A program made the translations under genes and the position numbers. From Thermoplasmata archaeon (GTDB lineage: Archaea > Thermoplasmatota > Thermoplasmata > UBA10834), in assembly GCA_020696365.1 (NCBI GenBank), contig JAEHCM010000009.1:1-51756 (forward strand): DNA of 51,756 nucleotides, in the 5' to 3' direction. This document shows, piece by piece, positions 1-9,270 of the stretch (position 1 is the first letter of the stretch; every line of letters begins with the position of its first letter). The notes below the pieces were generated by a model that did not search any database, was not told the DNA's origin, and was given only the letters and a program-made list of their open reading frames with translations.

Positions 1-459
1 GAAACCTTCCGCGCAGTGGGCGACCGCCTTCCTCACGGTCTCCACCTGGTCCTCGATTCCGATCGTGATGTCCGTTAGCATGCTCCCGTCGCCGGCTCCT
101 CCGAGAAGCTCGAACACCCGTTTGTCGGCGCGCTTGGCGAGGAGGTCGTATGCCGCCATGTCCACCGCGGCCTTTGCCGCCGTGTTCCCACGCGCGACGG
201 AGTCGAGGGCCTCGTGCAATGCCGACAGGTCGCTCTCGTCGACGCCCGTCACTCTCCGTCGAGCAGCCCGAAGGAAGTCCGTGATCGTGTCCTTCGTCTC
301 GTGCGTCACATCGCTGGGAGAGGCGCTCCCCACGCCGAACTCGCCGTCCGATCCCAGACGGACGATCACGTTGTCCTCGACGTCTGATGCCCCCGTCGCT
401 ATCCTGAACACGCTCTTCCTCTTGATGAGAAACGCCTCGAACCTCAGATCGTCTATCAT
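1..459 (-). CDS. Enolase-superfamily enzyme, dipeptide epimerase-like (3' part outside window)
   Basis: Reading the minus strand from an ATG at 459 gives 153 codons with no stop up to the window edge, so only the N-terminal part is present. The sequence matches the N-terminal capping domain of the enolase superfamily (muconate-lactonizing / L-Ala-D/L-Glu epimerase branch): a GVGSASP loop that carries substrate specificity, an AAKAAVDMAAYDLLAK helix, an ELLGG turn, and a TDITIGI strand that opens the TIM barrel. The catalytic Lys and metal-binding acids lie beyond the edge. The ATG is 2 bp after the stop of the upstream DUF89 gene, so the two are probably co-transcribed. Dipeptide epimerase is the best guess because TDxTIGI is common there; o-succinylbenzoate synthase or another racemase is possible. 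Confidence 0.75.
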   Translation of the reverse strand, partial: MIDDLRFEAFLIKRKSVFRIATGASDVEDNVIVRLGSDGEFGVGSASPSDVTHETKDTITDFLRAARRRVTGVDESDLSALHEALDSVARGNTAAKAAVDMAAYDLLAKRADKRVFELLGGAGDGSMLTDITIGIEDQVETVRKAVAHCAEGF

Positions 460-461
460 GG

Positions 462-1343
462 TCAGCGCACCCCGCCTTCCAACAGAAGCTTCGCCGCATT
501 GATATCCTTCATCAGCCCGAGGCTGTCTGCGATAGGGTCGCACTTGGTGCGCAGCAGATACGCCACGGGCCCGATGTCCGTCTCGGACAACGACTCGTAG
601 TTCGCCATTCCCTTGGCGATTATCAGGTCACAGCTTCGGAGCCTTTCTCCGAACCCGCCGTACAACTCGGCAACGTCGATCCCGACGGCGAACCCCGGGG
701 TCTCTATGACCTCGTCGACTATCTCGTCGATTCCCAGCCCGTCGATGTCGGCGAGCGTCGCATCGGTCAGGATGGGCCTCCCCTTGACCACGAACGTGAC
801 CTTTACACCGAGCCTCTTGATCTCCTTCAGTGCGAGCCTGTCGAGCACGACCTCGCCACAGTTGTCCGCGAGGTAGATGACCTCGCCGCCGTGTTCTAGG
901 AGCCTGCGGATGGAGGGCAGGTCGTCGTGGCCGAACCCCTCCTCGAGGAGATGCCCGAACTCCTCCCTCAACTTCTCGGGGGAGTCGAACGCGGTGCCTA
1001 TGCCGAAATCGAGCACGTTGCCGACGACGGAGCACAGGAACGCCGCCTTCAACCGGTCATCCGCCGCCTCGACGAATGCCTCAGCCTCGGAGTACAGCTC
1101 GAGCGCGATCTCGTTGCTCCTCCTCTTTAGATCCTTGTAAGGGTCGTCCGTCCCGAGTATCCTGTAGGTTTCCTCATGCACTCCCGTCGCGACGGTGGCG
1201 GAGCACGCTCCTGGGCCGAACCTCTCCCCTAGTATCCTCGTGGCCGCCTTCGTCGTCTCGACGGATTTGGAGCGGTCGACCTCCTCTGTCTCGAACACCA
1301 CCCTACCTATGAGGCAAGGTACGCACTGGGGTCTCATCTCCAT
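462..1343 (-). CDS. DUF89 / ARMT1-like damage-control phosphatase
   Basis: 293 residues from an ATG at 1343, just before the CVPC motif typical of archaeal DUF89 proteins. The family is metal-dependent and is thought to hydrolyse damaged or excess phosphometabolites. Visible hallmarks are the CxxC at the N-terminus, the metal site ADNCGEVVLDRL around residue 160, a VVKGRPILTDAT segment and a late AKGMANYESLSE motif. An upstream ATG at 1403 exists in frame, but a TATA-like element lies at 1368-1377, which would make 1343 a leaderless start. It is followed after 2 bp by the epimerase-like gene and is divergent from the GNAT gene. The family call is firm; the substrate is unknown. Confidence 0.85.
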   Translation of the reverse strand: MEMRPQCVPCLIGRVVFETEEVDRSKSVETTKAATRILGERFGPGACSATVATGVHEETYRILGTDDPYKDLKRRSNEIALELYSEAEAFVEAADDRLKAAFLCSVVGNVLDFGIGTAFDSPEKLREEFGHLLEEGFGHDDLPSIRRLLEHGGEVIYLADNCGEVVLDRLALKEIKRLGVKVTFVVKGRPILTDATLADIDGLGIDEIVDEVIETPGFAVGIDVAELYGGFGERLRSCDLIIAKGMANYESLSETDIGPVAYLLRTKCDPIADSLGLMKDINAAKLLLEGGVR

Positions 1344-1367
1344 GGTGCGCCTGGAATCCTGATACTC

Positions 1368-1377
1368 GCATATAACA
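1368..1377 (-). promoter_or_regulatory. Archaeal TATA-like element for the DUF89 gene
   Basis: On the minus strand this reads TGTTATATGC, about 25-30 bp upstream of the ATG at 1343. The spacing implies a leaderless or nearly leaderless mRNA and argues against the in-frame ATG at 1403. Confidence 0.45.
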
Positions 1378-1470
1378 GGTCGGGAGGCACAGCCACCCTT
1401 CACATTGATATCCCTCGAATCCTTTCACGATACATCCTTCTGAGGATGCTGCTAGAAGGACGGAAACGAT

Positions 1471-2430
1471 ATGAAGATCATGATACGCAAGATGCGGGTC
1501 GAGGACATCGAGGATGTCAAACGGGTCGATGCCGTCGCCTGGGACGAACTGATCAAGCGCGCCTATCCCGAGCTGCCGCGGATGACATCGAGGACGGACG
1601 AAGGCATCCTATCGTACCTTCACTCGGACCAGGACGGAGCGATGGTCGCGGTCGAAGAGCGGGCCGGTGTGGTCGGTTCGTGCTTCTCTCACATATGGGG
1701 GAAGACGGGCTGGGTCGGGCCGCTGTCCGTCCTGAGCTCGTACCAGGGCATGGGCGTGGGAAAGGAGCTGCTGAAGTCATCGCTCAGATACCTGGAGGAG
1801 ACGGGCTGCTCGGACATCGGTCTCGAGACATATCCTGAGGTCCCCGTGAGCGTCGGGATGTATCTCAGAGCCGGTCTGCGACCGGAAGGTATGATCGTGA
1901 TACTCGGCAAGGCGCTGTCGGACCATAAGCCCTCACCGCCATCGACGACCGTGTCGATCGAGAGGCTCTCGAAGAGCAGCTCCGAGCAGCGGGTCTTGGC
2001 CAGTGTGAAGCAGATATCCGACGCGCTCAACCCGGGTCTCGACTACTCGGGCGAGGTCGCCCTGACGAAGAAGTTCTCTTTCGGGGACACACTCGTCGCG
2101 AAACACGAAGGGAAGGTGTGCGGATTCTCCACCGTCCACACGGTGATGAGAAGGGTGGATATGGCCGGCTCCGCCGTCAGGTGCCTGGGCGTGATGCCTG
2201 GGCGCGGCGAGGCGGTACTCGAGGAGCTGGTATCCGCCTCGGAGGACCTGGCCGCCGAGTCAGGTGCGCCCGAGATGCTCATCCCAGTCCCCGGGACGAG
2301 ACGGAGTGCGCTCGACCTGCTGATGTCCAGGGGTTATGTCGTGACACAGACGCTGGAGAGGATGATGTGGATGGGTAGCTCAGGCCTCATGACTTCCACA
2401 GGGGAGAACCTGTGCTCGTGGAGCGGATGA
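1471..2430 (+). CDS. GNAT-family N-acetyltransferase with two tandem GNAT-like domains
   Basis: 319 residues. Residues 1-150 form a normal GNAT fold: an IRKMRVEDIEDV opening, a central LSVLSSYQGMGVGKELL motif A that binds the acetyl-CoA pyrophosphate, and a SVGMYLRAGLRPEG tail. Residues 170-305 look like a second, degenerate GNAT copy (ALTKKFSFGDTLVAKHEGKVCGFSTVH, then a PVPGTRRSALDLLMSRGY end) without a clear QxxGxG/A loop. Only the first domain is likely catalytic, with the second shaping or binding substrate. The ATG follows a GGACGG element. The gene is divergent from DUF89 and its stop lies 1 bp from the convergent top6A stop. The substrate cannot be told from sequence. Confidence 0.8.
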   Translation: MKIMIRKMRVEDIEDVKRVDAVAWDELIKRAYPELPRMTSRTDEGILSYLHSDQDGAMVAVEERAGVVGSCFSHIWGKTGWVGPLSVLSSYQGMGVGKELLKSSLRYLEETGCSDIGLETYPEVPVSVGMYLRAGLRPEGMIVILGKALSDHKPSPPSTTVSIERLSKSSSEQRVLASVKQISDALNPGLDYSGEVALTKKFSFGDTLVAKHEGKVCGFSTVHTVMRRVDMAGSAVRCLGVMPGRGEAVLEELVSASEDLAAESGAPEMLIPVPGTRRSALDLLMSRGYVVTQTLERMMWMGSSGLMTSTGENLCSWSG

Positions 2431-2431
2431 T

Positions 2432-3532
2432 TCACTTCATTATCCCGAGCTCTGTCAGCTTCTCGGGCAGATAGGTCTTCGTCACGAAGTCGAGGCCGTA
2501 CTTGGCGAGCGCCTGCTGCTCGGCCTTCTTGCCTATCTGGAGCATGAGGTCGATCTCGTGCTTCCAGAACTGGTCGCTGAACCTCGGGTCCGTCTTCTCG
2601 GCGTTGAGCGCCTGGATGTCCCTGTCGTTCAGCTTGTCCGTGGGAAGGTCGTAGTTCAGTATGTCCGATGCGGTTATGCCGACATACTCCGCGGTGGGCG
2701 TCGCGAGGTACTCCGACAGATGCGCTGTCTTGATGGCGCCGTATGCGAGCGACGCGTGTATCCTGAAACTCCACGGGTCGCCGTCGACGAACGTGCAGAC
2801 TGGAAGCTTCATCTCCTCGTTGATCCTCTTGATGAACCTGCGCGTGCTCCTCGCTGGCTGCCCCTTGAGGTGCACGACCACCGCATGCGAGTCCTCGTCG
2901 AACCTGTTCTCGACGAGCCTGTCGAACATACCGCCCGTCTCGACCGCTATGAGGAAATCGGCGTCGCAGTCGACGAACCTGATCTTCTCTTTTTCCACGT
3001 TGTAGGGCATGCCGTATCCGGAGTCGCCCACGTCGTCCCTGCAGTTGATCTTCTTCTTCTTGCCCTTCCTGTCCGTCTCTTGGATCGTGACATTACCGAT
3101 GACCCGGGCACCGTCCTCCTCGGGCCTCAGCTTGAAGTCCTCCCGCATGCATTTGGTGATGATCTCGAGGTCCTCCGCGAGCATGTTGGACTCGTCCTGC
3201 GCGGAGAACTTCGCCTTCTCCCAGCCCTCGGATATGTAGTACATCTCCCTCAGGGTCGAGCTCTTGTTGGTCCTGATCATCTCCTCCATGAACTCGAGCA
3301 TGTACATCGTGCGCAGGAGCATCTGCGCACCCGTCAGCTTCTTCGCCGACCGGACTCCCGTCGCCCTGCCGTACTTCCACACGCCGGACCTGCGGTCGAA
3401 CCTGATGTTTCTCTTCGTCCTGAGGGGGATCGTCATCTTCGGTATCTTGCGGTCGACGAGCTGGTCGTAGACGTCCCCGGCCAGCTCGGTGAGCCGATCG
3501 ACCGCCCTGAGGTGGCGCTCCTCATTCTTCAT
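2432..3532 (-). CDS. top6A: DNA topoisomerase VI subunit A (Spo11-like)
   Basis: 366 residues, the usual length. This subunit cleaves both DNA strands, making a 5'-phosphotyrosyl link in the A2B2 type IIB topoisomerase. The CAP-like domain carries the catalytic motif [10 protein letters not shown], with the Tyr pair at 98-99; by analogy with Spo11 the second Tyr is the nucleophile. The Toprim domain follows, with Glu in [13 protein letters not shown] and the acidic DGDPW motif for Mg2+. [16 protein letters not shown] segment and a C-terminal helical tail complete the family pattern. The ATG overlaps the end of top6B by 11 bp, so the subunits are translationally coupled in the usual archaeal order B-A. 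Confidence 0.97.
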   Translation of the reverse strand: MKNEERHLRAVDRLTELAGDVYDQLVDRKIPKMTIPLRTKRNIRFDRRSGVWKYGRATGVRSAKKLTGAQMLLRTMYMLEFMEEMIRTNKSSTLREMYYISEGWEKAKFSAQDESNMLAEDLEIITKCMREDFKLRPEEDGARVIGNVTIQETDRKGKKKKINCRDDVGDSGYGMPYNVEKEKIRFVDCDADFLIAVETGGMFDRLVENRFDEDSHAVVVHLKGQPARSTRRFIKRINEEMKLPVCTFVDGDPWSFRIHASLAYGAIKTAHLSEYLATPTAEYVGITASDILNYDLPTDKLNDRDIQALNAEKTDPRFSDQFWKHEIDLMLQIGKKAEQQALAKYGLDFVTKTYLPEKLTELGIMK

Positions 3533-5510
3533 TCTCTATCACCTCCGCCCCTTCGTCGTAGTCTATCTCGCCCTCGTCCGCCTCCTCCTCGGGCGCGGCC
3601 TTCTCCTCGGTGATCGTGATGTGCTCGAGGTCCCAATCCCCTGGTAGCACGTCCGCGCCTATCACGGATGCAGCGTCGATGCCGCTGACGAAGACCTCGT
3701 TCTCCTCGTAGTCTCCACCGTCCAGACCCTTCATGTCGAACGCCAGCTCGAACACCTCCGTCGGCGCGACCTTCTTCATGTTCCACGTGACCTTGGTGCC
3801 GTCCCTCACCTCCGACGGCTCCAGCGTGAGTGACTTCTCGTCCACCTTCTCGTAAGGGAGCACCATGTGCAACTGCAGCTTCTGGTTCTTGGGAGTGTAG
3901 TTGTAGAGCTTCACGGAGACGCGGTGCGTCTTCTTCTTGTTGTGCGTGACCTCGTCATCCACCCATACGACGTTCATTATCTTCGTGATGGTCCCTGCGA
4001 TGTCCGGCACCGGTTTACCAACGATCTTCGCGCTCTTCTGCGCGATCATCGGTATGATCTCCTGGACGATCTCGAACTTGACCCTCGCCTTGCTCTTCCT
4101 CTCCGCCTTGTTGAGGTGCGTCTTGAGCTTACGTGCGCACGCCTTCAACGCGAGTTCTATCTCCTCGCGTATCTCAGGCACGTTCGCGACCGCCTCTTTC
4201 GACTCAGAGGTGAACGGTATCTTCGTGGACGCCACATGGACGAGGATTATCGCGGGGCCGTATGGTATGCCCTTGCCGCCACGCTGCTCTAGCCCGTACC
4301 TGCGCCAATCGACGTTCTCTATCCCCTGGGTCGTCGCGCACGCGCCCTGCTGGTACATCAGGGGTACGCGGTTGGCGAACCTGTAGATCTGCACGGGGTC
4401 CTCCCTGCTGAGCTGCCCGCCGTACACGATCCCGATCTCGACGATGAACGGGTTGCCTCCGAACACCTTCGGCTCCCTCGTCACCGGGGGGGCGTAGAAC
4501 GACGCCTTGGTCTCTCCGAGCACGTTCTTCAGGCTCTTTCTGATTAGCCCCTCCCCTATCGGCGACAGACAGTCGGTCTCAGGCGCCATGATCTTGACCT
4601 TCTTCACGGCGTCGATGATGTCTCCCGCCTGGTTGAGATTGAGCCTCGAAGGCCTCTGGTTGTGCGGGACGTCCGCCGCGTCGAGTATCTCCCTGGCGAC
4701 CCTGAGCGATATCCTGGAGAACTCCGTGTTGAGGAAGCTCGTCATCTTCTTCGCTTCGGTGTACTTCGCCATGTTGAGCAGCTCGCCGAGCTCCACACCC
4801 TCGGGGTGCGGCCTGACCTCGTTCGTCGGCGGAGGCATCGCCTCCGTCGAGCGCTCGAACACGACGTTGCCGCCGTTCGGCTGTATGAATGTAATCCTCG
4901 CGTGGGGGTTGACGATCGCCACGCCCTTGAGGTACTCGTAGATGGACTGCTTGCCCCCGACGTACTTGCCCCTGAGGTTAACCTCGAAACGCGTGCCGTG
5001 CGGCTTCTCCCAGATGACGAAGTCCTCCTTCATCGTCTGGGGTCTGTTCTTCTTGGTGTCGAGTATGATCTCGCACTCGTAGGCGACATCCTCATCGGAG
5101 ATCCTGGAGCGTATCTTCGCTGGCCTGCCGGTAGTTATCTGCGCATACATGACGACGGCTGATACCCCGATGCCCTGCTGCCCTCTTCTCTGCGCCCTCA
5201 CGTGGAACCTCGATCCGTATAGGAGTCTTCCGAACACGTTCGGCACCTGCTTCTTCACGATGCCCGGGCCGTTGTCCTCCACGACTATGCGATACTCGTT
5301 GTTGGCGACTTTCTCCACCTGGACGAATATGTCCGGCAGGATGCCTGCGTCCTCGCATGCGTCAAGGCTGTTGTCCACGGATTCCTTGACGGCCGTGATC
5401 AGCGCCCTCGTGAGCGAGTCGAAGCCGAGTATGTGCTTGTTCTTCTCGAAGAATTCGGAGATCGATATCTCCTTCTGCTTCTTCGCCAGTTCGTGAGCTA
5501 TCGATGCCAA
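3522..5510 (-). CDS. top6B: DNA topoisomerase VI subunit B (GHKL ATPase)
   Basis: ATPase and transducer subunit of topoisomerase VI. The GHKL motifs are clear: [14 protein letters not shown] (N box), VEDNGPGI (G1), the [16 protein letters not shown] lid/G2 region, and a transducer lysine in SKEAVA. After the transducer comes an Ig-like C-terminal domain and an acidic tail. I place the start at TTG 5510: a GGAGG at 5520-5524 sits 9 nt upstream, and translation then begins [12 protein letters not shown], the usual family N-terminus. An in-frame TTG at 5528 would put the Shine-Dalgarno inside the coding region. That gives 662 residues. A TATA-like element lies at 5590-5599. The gene overlaps top6A at its 3' end. 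Confidence 0.96.
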   Translation of the reverse strand: MASIAHELAKKQKEISISEFFEKNKHILGFDSLTRALITAVKESVDNSLDACEDAGILPDIFVQVEKVANNEYRIVVEDNGPGIVKKQVPNVFGRLLYGSRFHVRAQRRGQQGIGVSAVVMYAQITTGRPAKIRSRISDEDVAYECEIILDTKKNRPQTMKEDFVIWEKPHGTRFEVNLRGKYVGGKQSIYEYLKGVAIVNPHARITFIQPNGGNVVFERSTEAMPPPTNEVRPHPEGVELGELLNMAKYTEAKKMTSFLNTEFSRISLRVAREILDAADVPHNQRPSRLNLNQAGDIIDAVKKVKIMAPETDCLSPIGEGLIRKSLKNVLGETKASFYAPPVTREPKVFGGNPFIVEIGIVYGGQLSREDPVQIYRFANRVPLMYQQGACATTQGIENVDWRRYGLEQRGGKGIPYGPAIILVHVASTKIPFTSESKEAVANVPEIREEIELALKACARKLKTHLNKAERKSKARVKFEIVQEIIPMIAQKSAKIVGKPVPDIAGTITKIMNVVWVDDEVTHNKKKTHRVSVKLYNYTPKNQKLQLHMVLPYEKVDEKSLTLEPSEVRDGTKVTWNMKKVAPTEVFELAFDMKGLDGGDYEENEVFVSGIDAASVIGADVLPGDWDLEHITITEEKAAPEEEADEGEIDYDEGAEVIENEE

Positions 5511-5589
5511 GTGTTCCTGCCTCCACAAGGAAGCTAAAAGCGGTCAGTTACTCCCGCGTGCATCCCAGATGCTCCCAATGGCGTCCCGG

Positions 5590-5599
5590 AATAAAAAAG
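5590..5599 (-). promoter_or_regulatory. TATA-like element for the top6B-top6A operon
   Basis: The minus strand reads CTTTTTTATT in an otherwise GC-rich gap. It predicts a start of transcription near 5565 and a short leader carrying the GGAGG used for the TTG start of top6B. Confidence 0.4.
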
Positions 5600-5702
5600 T
5601 GTTGCGCCCACTGGCTACTGCGCGTCGCTTCCAACGCTCCGTCGTCGACGCCACGACTCGCAGGCTCCACAAGAACGGTCCGCGGCGGATAGGGGATGAA
5701 TA

Positions 5703-6704
5703 TCAATCGAACTTCTCGCCGCACGAGGGGCATTTGTTGGCGCTAGATGGCACGTCCGCGCCGCAGTCGGAGCATACGAACGTCTCGGGTTCTCCCTCGA
5801 GTCCCATTGCGCGCTGTAGGCTCGGCACCTTCGTGTCGTCCTCAGGCACCTTGGCCTCGACATCTTCCCGCTTCTTCTCCCAGTTCTTGACGGCGTCCTC
5901 CCTCATGCGCCTCGCACGGCGCATCCACCAGACCATGCCACACAGTATCGCGAATATGGGGAAGAACTGCAGGAACGCCTGGTACAGCGAGACATACTGG
6001 ATCACAGGTAATGCGACCGCCCATGGGTCGGAGTAGACCGGCCCGACGATGGACACGTGCGTGTCGTCAATGTAGTCGCTCGCGATCACCCAGGTGCCGT
6101 TCACGATAGCTGCGAAGTGGAACTGGTTTATCGGTGCGGACAGGAGCTTTTGGTAGGTGTAGTATGTCTCGTTCAGGGTGGCGTTCTCGCCAATCGCGAT
6201 CATTTCCGCGCTCACGCTCGTCATGAGCGATGTGATGTTGACCACCACATTCGTCACATTCACTCCGGGTCCGGGCGACCTGACGGTGAGGTTGTATGTG
6301 AACACGGTCGTGTCGTCGCCCGAGTCCGGGCTCACCGTGCCATTGAACAGCACCGGATCGCTCCCCGGGCTGACCGCGACAACCATCTCCATGTTCTGGA
6401 ACGAATTCACCAGGAAGCCCGTGGAAATGATCACGATCACGACTGCCGCTATCAGGCCGGAGATCAGCAGTTTCTTGACTTTTGTGATGCCGAACTGCCA
6501 CATGAGGCCGAACAACAGGAGCGACGGGACCAACCCGATCCAGCACGAGCCTGGTATGTACGCCATCATGAGATAGTAGACGAGTCCGGTGACGCCGATC
6601 GCCACCGGGGCGGTGTATGGTGTCTTCTTGAACTTCTCGAAAAGGTCTCCGACGATCTTCTTGATCCTGTCGACAGGTGCCCTGTGCTCGCTCAGCTCTT
6701 CCAT
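5703..6704 (-). CDS. Membrane protein with extracytoplasmic domain and C-terminal zinc ribbon
   Basis: 333 residues from ATG 6704; an ATG at 6806 is also in frame but lies upstream of the TATA-like element at 6730-6739. Layout: a short cytoplasmic start, two close hydrophobic segments (about residues 28-65), a third at about 75-95 (LLISGLIAAVVIVIISTGFL), then about 130 residues rich in Asn-X-Ser/Thr sequons (NGT, NLT, NVT, NIT, NAT), which look extracytoplasmic. Another membrane segment follows (FLQFFPIFAILCGMVWWM), then a charged linker and a C-terminal CSDCGADVPSSANKCPSCG zinc ribbon. No enzymatic motif is visible. Two other proteins here (38550-39263 and 47192-47848) share the membrane-plus-C-terminal-ribbon plan. 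Function unknown. Confidence 0.8.
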   Translation of the reverse strand: MEELSEHRAPVDRIKKIVGDLFEKFKKTPYTAPVAIGVTGLVYYLMMAYIPGSCWIGLVPSLLLFGLMWQFGITKVKKLLISGLIAAVVIVIISTGFLVNSFQNMEMVVAVSPGSDPVLFNGTVSPDSGDDTTVFTYNLTVRSPGPGVNVTNVVVNITSLMTSVSAEMIAIGENATLNETYYTYQKLLSAPINQFHFAAIVNGTWVIASDYIDDTHVSIVGPVYSDPWAVALPVIQYVSLYQAFLQFFPIFAILCGMVWWMRRARRMREDAVKNWEKKREDVEAKVPEDDTKVPSLQRAMGLEGEPETFVCSDCGADVPSSANKCPSCGEKFD

Positions 6705-6729
6705 ACGGCTCAGGCAAGATAGTGGTATG

Positions 6730-6739
6730 ATAAAAAGCT
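6730..6739 (-). promoter_or_regulatory. TATA-like element for the membrane/zinc-ribbon gene
   Basis: The minus strand reads GCTTTTTATC about 26 bp before the ATG at 6704. This predicts a leaderless transcript and supports 6704 as the start. Confidence 0.45.
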
Positions 6740-6777
6740 TATCCGCGGATGAGCGTCCCGCGCGCATAGAACAACAG

Positions 6778-6788
6778 TTATATAGCCA
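6778..6788 (+). promoter_or_regulatory. TATA-like element for the carbamate kinase-DRG operon
   Basis: GTTATATAGCC, with transcription expected near 6810. That leaves a short leader containing the AGGAGG at 6813-6818. Confidence 0.5.
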
Positions 6789-6826
6789 TCTCCCAATGGA
6801 ATTCATTCCACTAGGAGGCTCCGACG

Positions 6827-7792
6827 CTGAAAACCGCGGTCATAGCAGTGGGAGGCAACGCTATCTTGCGCCCGGGTGACACACTCACCCAGGAGAACCA
6901 GATGAAGCACGTCACCTCCACGTGCAGGGGTCTCGCAGACCTCATCCAATTCGGTTACGATATCGTGATAATACACGGGAACGGTCCTCAGGTCGGGAAC
7001 ATACTCCTCAGGGCGGAGATAGCCGAGGGCGAGGTTCCCGTCAATGCACTGGACGTCTGCGTCGCCGAGAGCCAGGGCCAGATAGGTTACATGCTCCAGC
7101 AGGCACTCTCATCCGAGTTCGCAGAGAGGGGCATGGACAAGATCGCGGTCTCGCTGATCACGCAGGTCGTCGTATCCGAGGACGACCCTGCCTTCAAGAA
7201 CCCGTCGAAGCCGATCGGCAGATACTATCCCGACGAGGAGGCGAGGAAGCTAGAGCGCGAAAAAGGCTGGAAGCTAGTCCATGACAAGAAGCGAGGCGGA
7301 TGGAGGAGGGTGGTTCCGTCACCGGAACCCATAGGCATCGTCGAAAGCGTCCCTGTCCGTCGGCTCGTGTTCGGAGGAGAGAACCAGTCGGAGGTGGTCA
7401 TCGCGTGCGGCGGCGGCGGAATACCCGTGATCAGGAAGAATGGCCGGTTCGTCGGGGTGGACGCCGTCGTGGACAAGGACCTCGCCGCCGCGATGCTCGC
7501 TAGGAACATCAGGGAGCGCCTGCTCATAATAGCGACCGATGTCGAGCACGTCTACGTCGACTACGGCGAGCCTACCCAGAAGCCCCTCACCAAGATCACT
7601 CTCACAGATATCAGGAAGTTGTACGACGAGGGCCAGTTCCCCCCTGGGAGCATGGGTCCAAAGGTGCTGGCGGCGATGAGGTTCCTCGAGGGAGGGGGCG
7701 AGGAAGTGGTCATAACCGCCACCGAGAAGCTGGTCGACGCCCTCGAACACGGCGCTGGAACACATATCTACCGGGACGATATTAGCCATTGA
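6827..7792 (+). CDS. arcC: Carbamate kinase, probable CTG start
   Basis: Transfers phosphate between ATP/ADP and carbamate/carbamoyl phosphate. It is an amino-acid-kinase fold protein with VGGNAIL (phosphate loop), IIHGNGPQVGN, VVPSPEPIGIVE, ACGGGGIPVI, DKDLAAAMLA and GSMGPKVLAAMRFLEGGG, all carbamate kinase signatures. The start is odd. In-frame TAG lies at 6812-6814, a strong AGGAGG at 6813-6818, and CTG at 6827 is 8 nt later; from there the protein begins MKTAVIAVGGNAIL, restoring the first beta strand. The first conventional start, GTG 6848, has no ribosome-binding site and would delete that strand. The length from CTG is 321 residues, close to family norm. The DRG GTPase gene follows after 4 bp. 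Confidence 0.92.
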   Translation: MKTAVIAVGGNAILRPGDTLTQENQMKHVTSTCRGLADLIQFGYDIVIIHGNGPQVGNILLRAEIAEGEVPVNALDVCVAESQGQIGYMLQQALSSEFAERGMDKIAVSLITQVVVSEDDPAFKNPSKPIGRYYPDEEARKLEREKGWKLVHDKKRGGWRRVVPSPEPIGIVESVPVRRLVFGGENQSEVVIACGGGGIPVIRKNGRFVGVDAVVDKDLAAAMLARNIRERLLIIATDVEHVYVDYGEPTQKPLTKITLTDIRKLYDEGQFPPGSMGPKVLAAMRFLEGGGEEVVITATEKLVDALEHGAGTHIYRDDISH

Positions 7793-7796
7793 AGCA

Positions 7797-8900
7797 ATGG
7801 CGACGATCGATGAGCAGATAAAGGACATCGAGGATGAGCTGGAGAAGACCGCCTACAACAAGAACACCCAGCACCACATAGGCAAGCTGAAGGCCAAGCT
7901 CTCCCGGCTGAAAGACAACCTCGAGCTCAGGCGGTCGAAGGGCCCGAAAGGTCAGGGCTACTCCGTGAAGAAATCCGGACACGCGACCGTCGCTCTGGTC
8001 GGCTTCCCGAGCGTGGGCAAGTCGACCCTTCTCAACAAGATCACGAACGCCGACAGCGAGGTAGGCGCTTACAAGTTCACGACCCTTTCCGTCGTCCCCG
8101 GTGAGATGGAGTATCGGGGGGCGAAGATACAGGTGCTCGACCTCCCGGGGCTCATCAAAGACGCCTCGAAGGGGAAGGGTCGCGGGAGGGAGGTCCTGTC
8201 GGTCGTCCGCTCGGCAGACCTCATAATCCTCATGATCGATGTGTTCGAGACGAACATACAGGTGCTGGTCGACGAGCTGAGCACCGCCAACCTGAGGCTG
8301 AATCAGAAACCGCCTGACATCGTCGTGTCTCGGAAGAGCAGGGGGGGCGTCGGCGTCAACTTCACCACGGCGAAGCCGTCCCTAGACGAGGAGCTCGTCC
8401 GCGACATGATGAATGAGTACGGATTCATCAACGCGGATATCGTGATCCGCCAGAAGATCGACGAGGACCAGCTGATAGATCACATAGCGGGCAACCGCCT
8501 CTACATGCCCGCGATAGCCGTGGTGAACAAGATCGACCTCGTCAGCGACGAGTATCTCAGGCAACTGAAGAACAGGAAGCTCAAAGGTTGGAAGGTCGTC
8601 CCCGTATCCGCGGAGAATGGGCAAGGCCTCGCCGCACTCAAGGACGCGATATTCGACTCGCTCGACCTCATACGCATATATATGAAACCCCAGGGGAAGG
8701 AGGCCGACCTCGTCGAGCCGCTCGTGATACGCACGGGCTCGGACATAGGGGCCGTGTGCGCCTCCATCCACCGCGACTTCAGGAAGAACTTCAGGTACGC
8801 CCTCATCTGGGGGAAGAGCTCCAGATTCCCTGGCCAGATAGTGGGCCTCGACCACGTCGTGATGGACGAGGACATCGTCTCGATCATCATCAAGCGTTGA
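7797..8900 (+). CDS. DRG-family developmentally regulated GTP-binding protein
   Basis: 367 residues. Conserved archaeal/eukaryotic Obg-like GTPase linked to translation. A basic helical N-terminus (about 1-60) precedes the G domain: G1 GFPSVGKST at 69-77, a TTLSVVPGEMEY switch, G3 DLPG followed by LIKDASKGKGRGREVLSVVRSADL, and G4 NKID near residue 246. The DRG-specific insert is present. A C-terminal TGS domain (IRIYMKPQGKEADLVEPLVI onward) ends with an RFPGQIVGLDHVVMDEDIV block. It lies 4 bp after carbamate kinase, so the two share a transcript. Very secure family call. Confidence 0.95.
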   Translation: MATIDEQIKDIEDELEKTAYNKNTQHHIGKLKAKLSRLKDNLELRRSKGPKGQGYSVKKSGHATVALVGFPSVGKSTLLNKITNADSEVGAYKFTTLSVVPGEMEYRGAKIQVLDLPGLIKDASKGKGRGREVLSVVRSADLIILMIDVFETNIQVLVDELSTANLRLNQKPPDIVVSRKSRGGVGVNFTTAKPSLDEELVRDMMNEYGFINADIVIRQKIDEDQLIDHIAGNRLYMPAIAVVNKIDLVSDEYLRQLKNRKLKGWKVVPVSAENGQGLAALKDAIFDSLDLIRIYMKPQGKEADLVEPLVIRTGSDIGAVCASIHRDFRKNFRYALIWGKSSRFPGQIVGLDHVVMDEDIVSIIIKR

Positions 8901-8977
8901 GACCTGCGGGCAGAAACAGAGCGATCCGATAATATTCGGATGAAGGGGTTTCGAGTGGCCGGTGACGGTTCTTGAGC

Positions 8978-9202
8978 TCACTCTTTCTTCTTCATGAGCT
9001 TCATGAAGCCGCCGCCCTCGTGGATCTCGAGGTTCTTGTGGTTGAGGATTGCCTCGAACTCGGGCCAGTCGATCACGTCGACGCGCGGGCTCGTTCCCCT
9101 TGTGAACTCAATCTCCGTCGTCCCTCTCACCTTTCCGGGCTTGAGGTTCTTCTCGGTGGCGATCTCCTTTGCTCTCTCCAATGCTATCGGACTCATCGGC
9201 AC
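8978..9202 (-). CDS. Small conserved protein of unknown function
   Basis: About 72-75 residues. The core reads MSPIALERAKEIATEKNL, then TTEIEFTRGTSPRVDVIDWPEF and a Lys-rich end. No domain is recognised; the charged helix-strand composition suggests a small soluble protein. The start is ambiguous. GGAGG in GGAGGGATGCACGTGCCGATG abuts ATG 9208, is 7 nt from GTG 9202 and 13 nt from ATG 9196. I chose GTG for spacing. A TATA-like element at 9261-9270 supports transcription on this strand. It is convergent with the DRG gene. Function unknown. Confidence 0.6.
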   Translation of the reverse strand: MPMSPIALERAKEIATEKNLKPGKVRGTTEIEFTRGTSPRVDVIDWPEFEAILNHKNLEIHEGGGFMKLMKKKE

Positions 9203-9260
9203 GTGCATCCCTCCTTGTGTCAGTCGAGGATTTCCCGACCGGAGTCTAATGCCCGTCCGA

Positions 9261-9270
9261 CATATAAAGG
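9261..9270 (-). promoter_or_regulatory. TATA-like element for the small gene at 8978-9202
   Basis: The minus strand reads CCTTTATATG, predicting transcription near 9235. The rest of the 292-bp gap between this gene and hisS holds only the hisS promoter; I see nothing else in it. Confidence 0.45.

Noticed and set aside
2558..3613. Long plus-strand open frame opposite top6A
   Set aside because: Arg/Val/Leu-rich shadow of a GC-rich gene in the antisense frame; no motif, and top6A on the other strand is certain.
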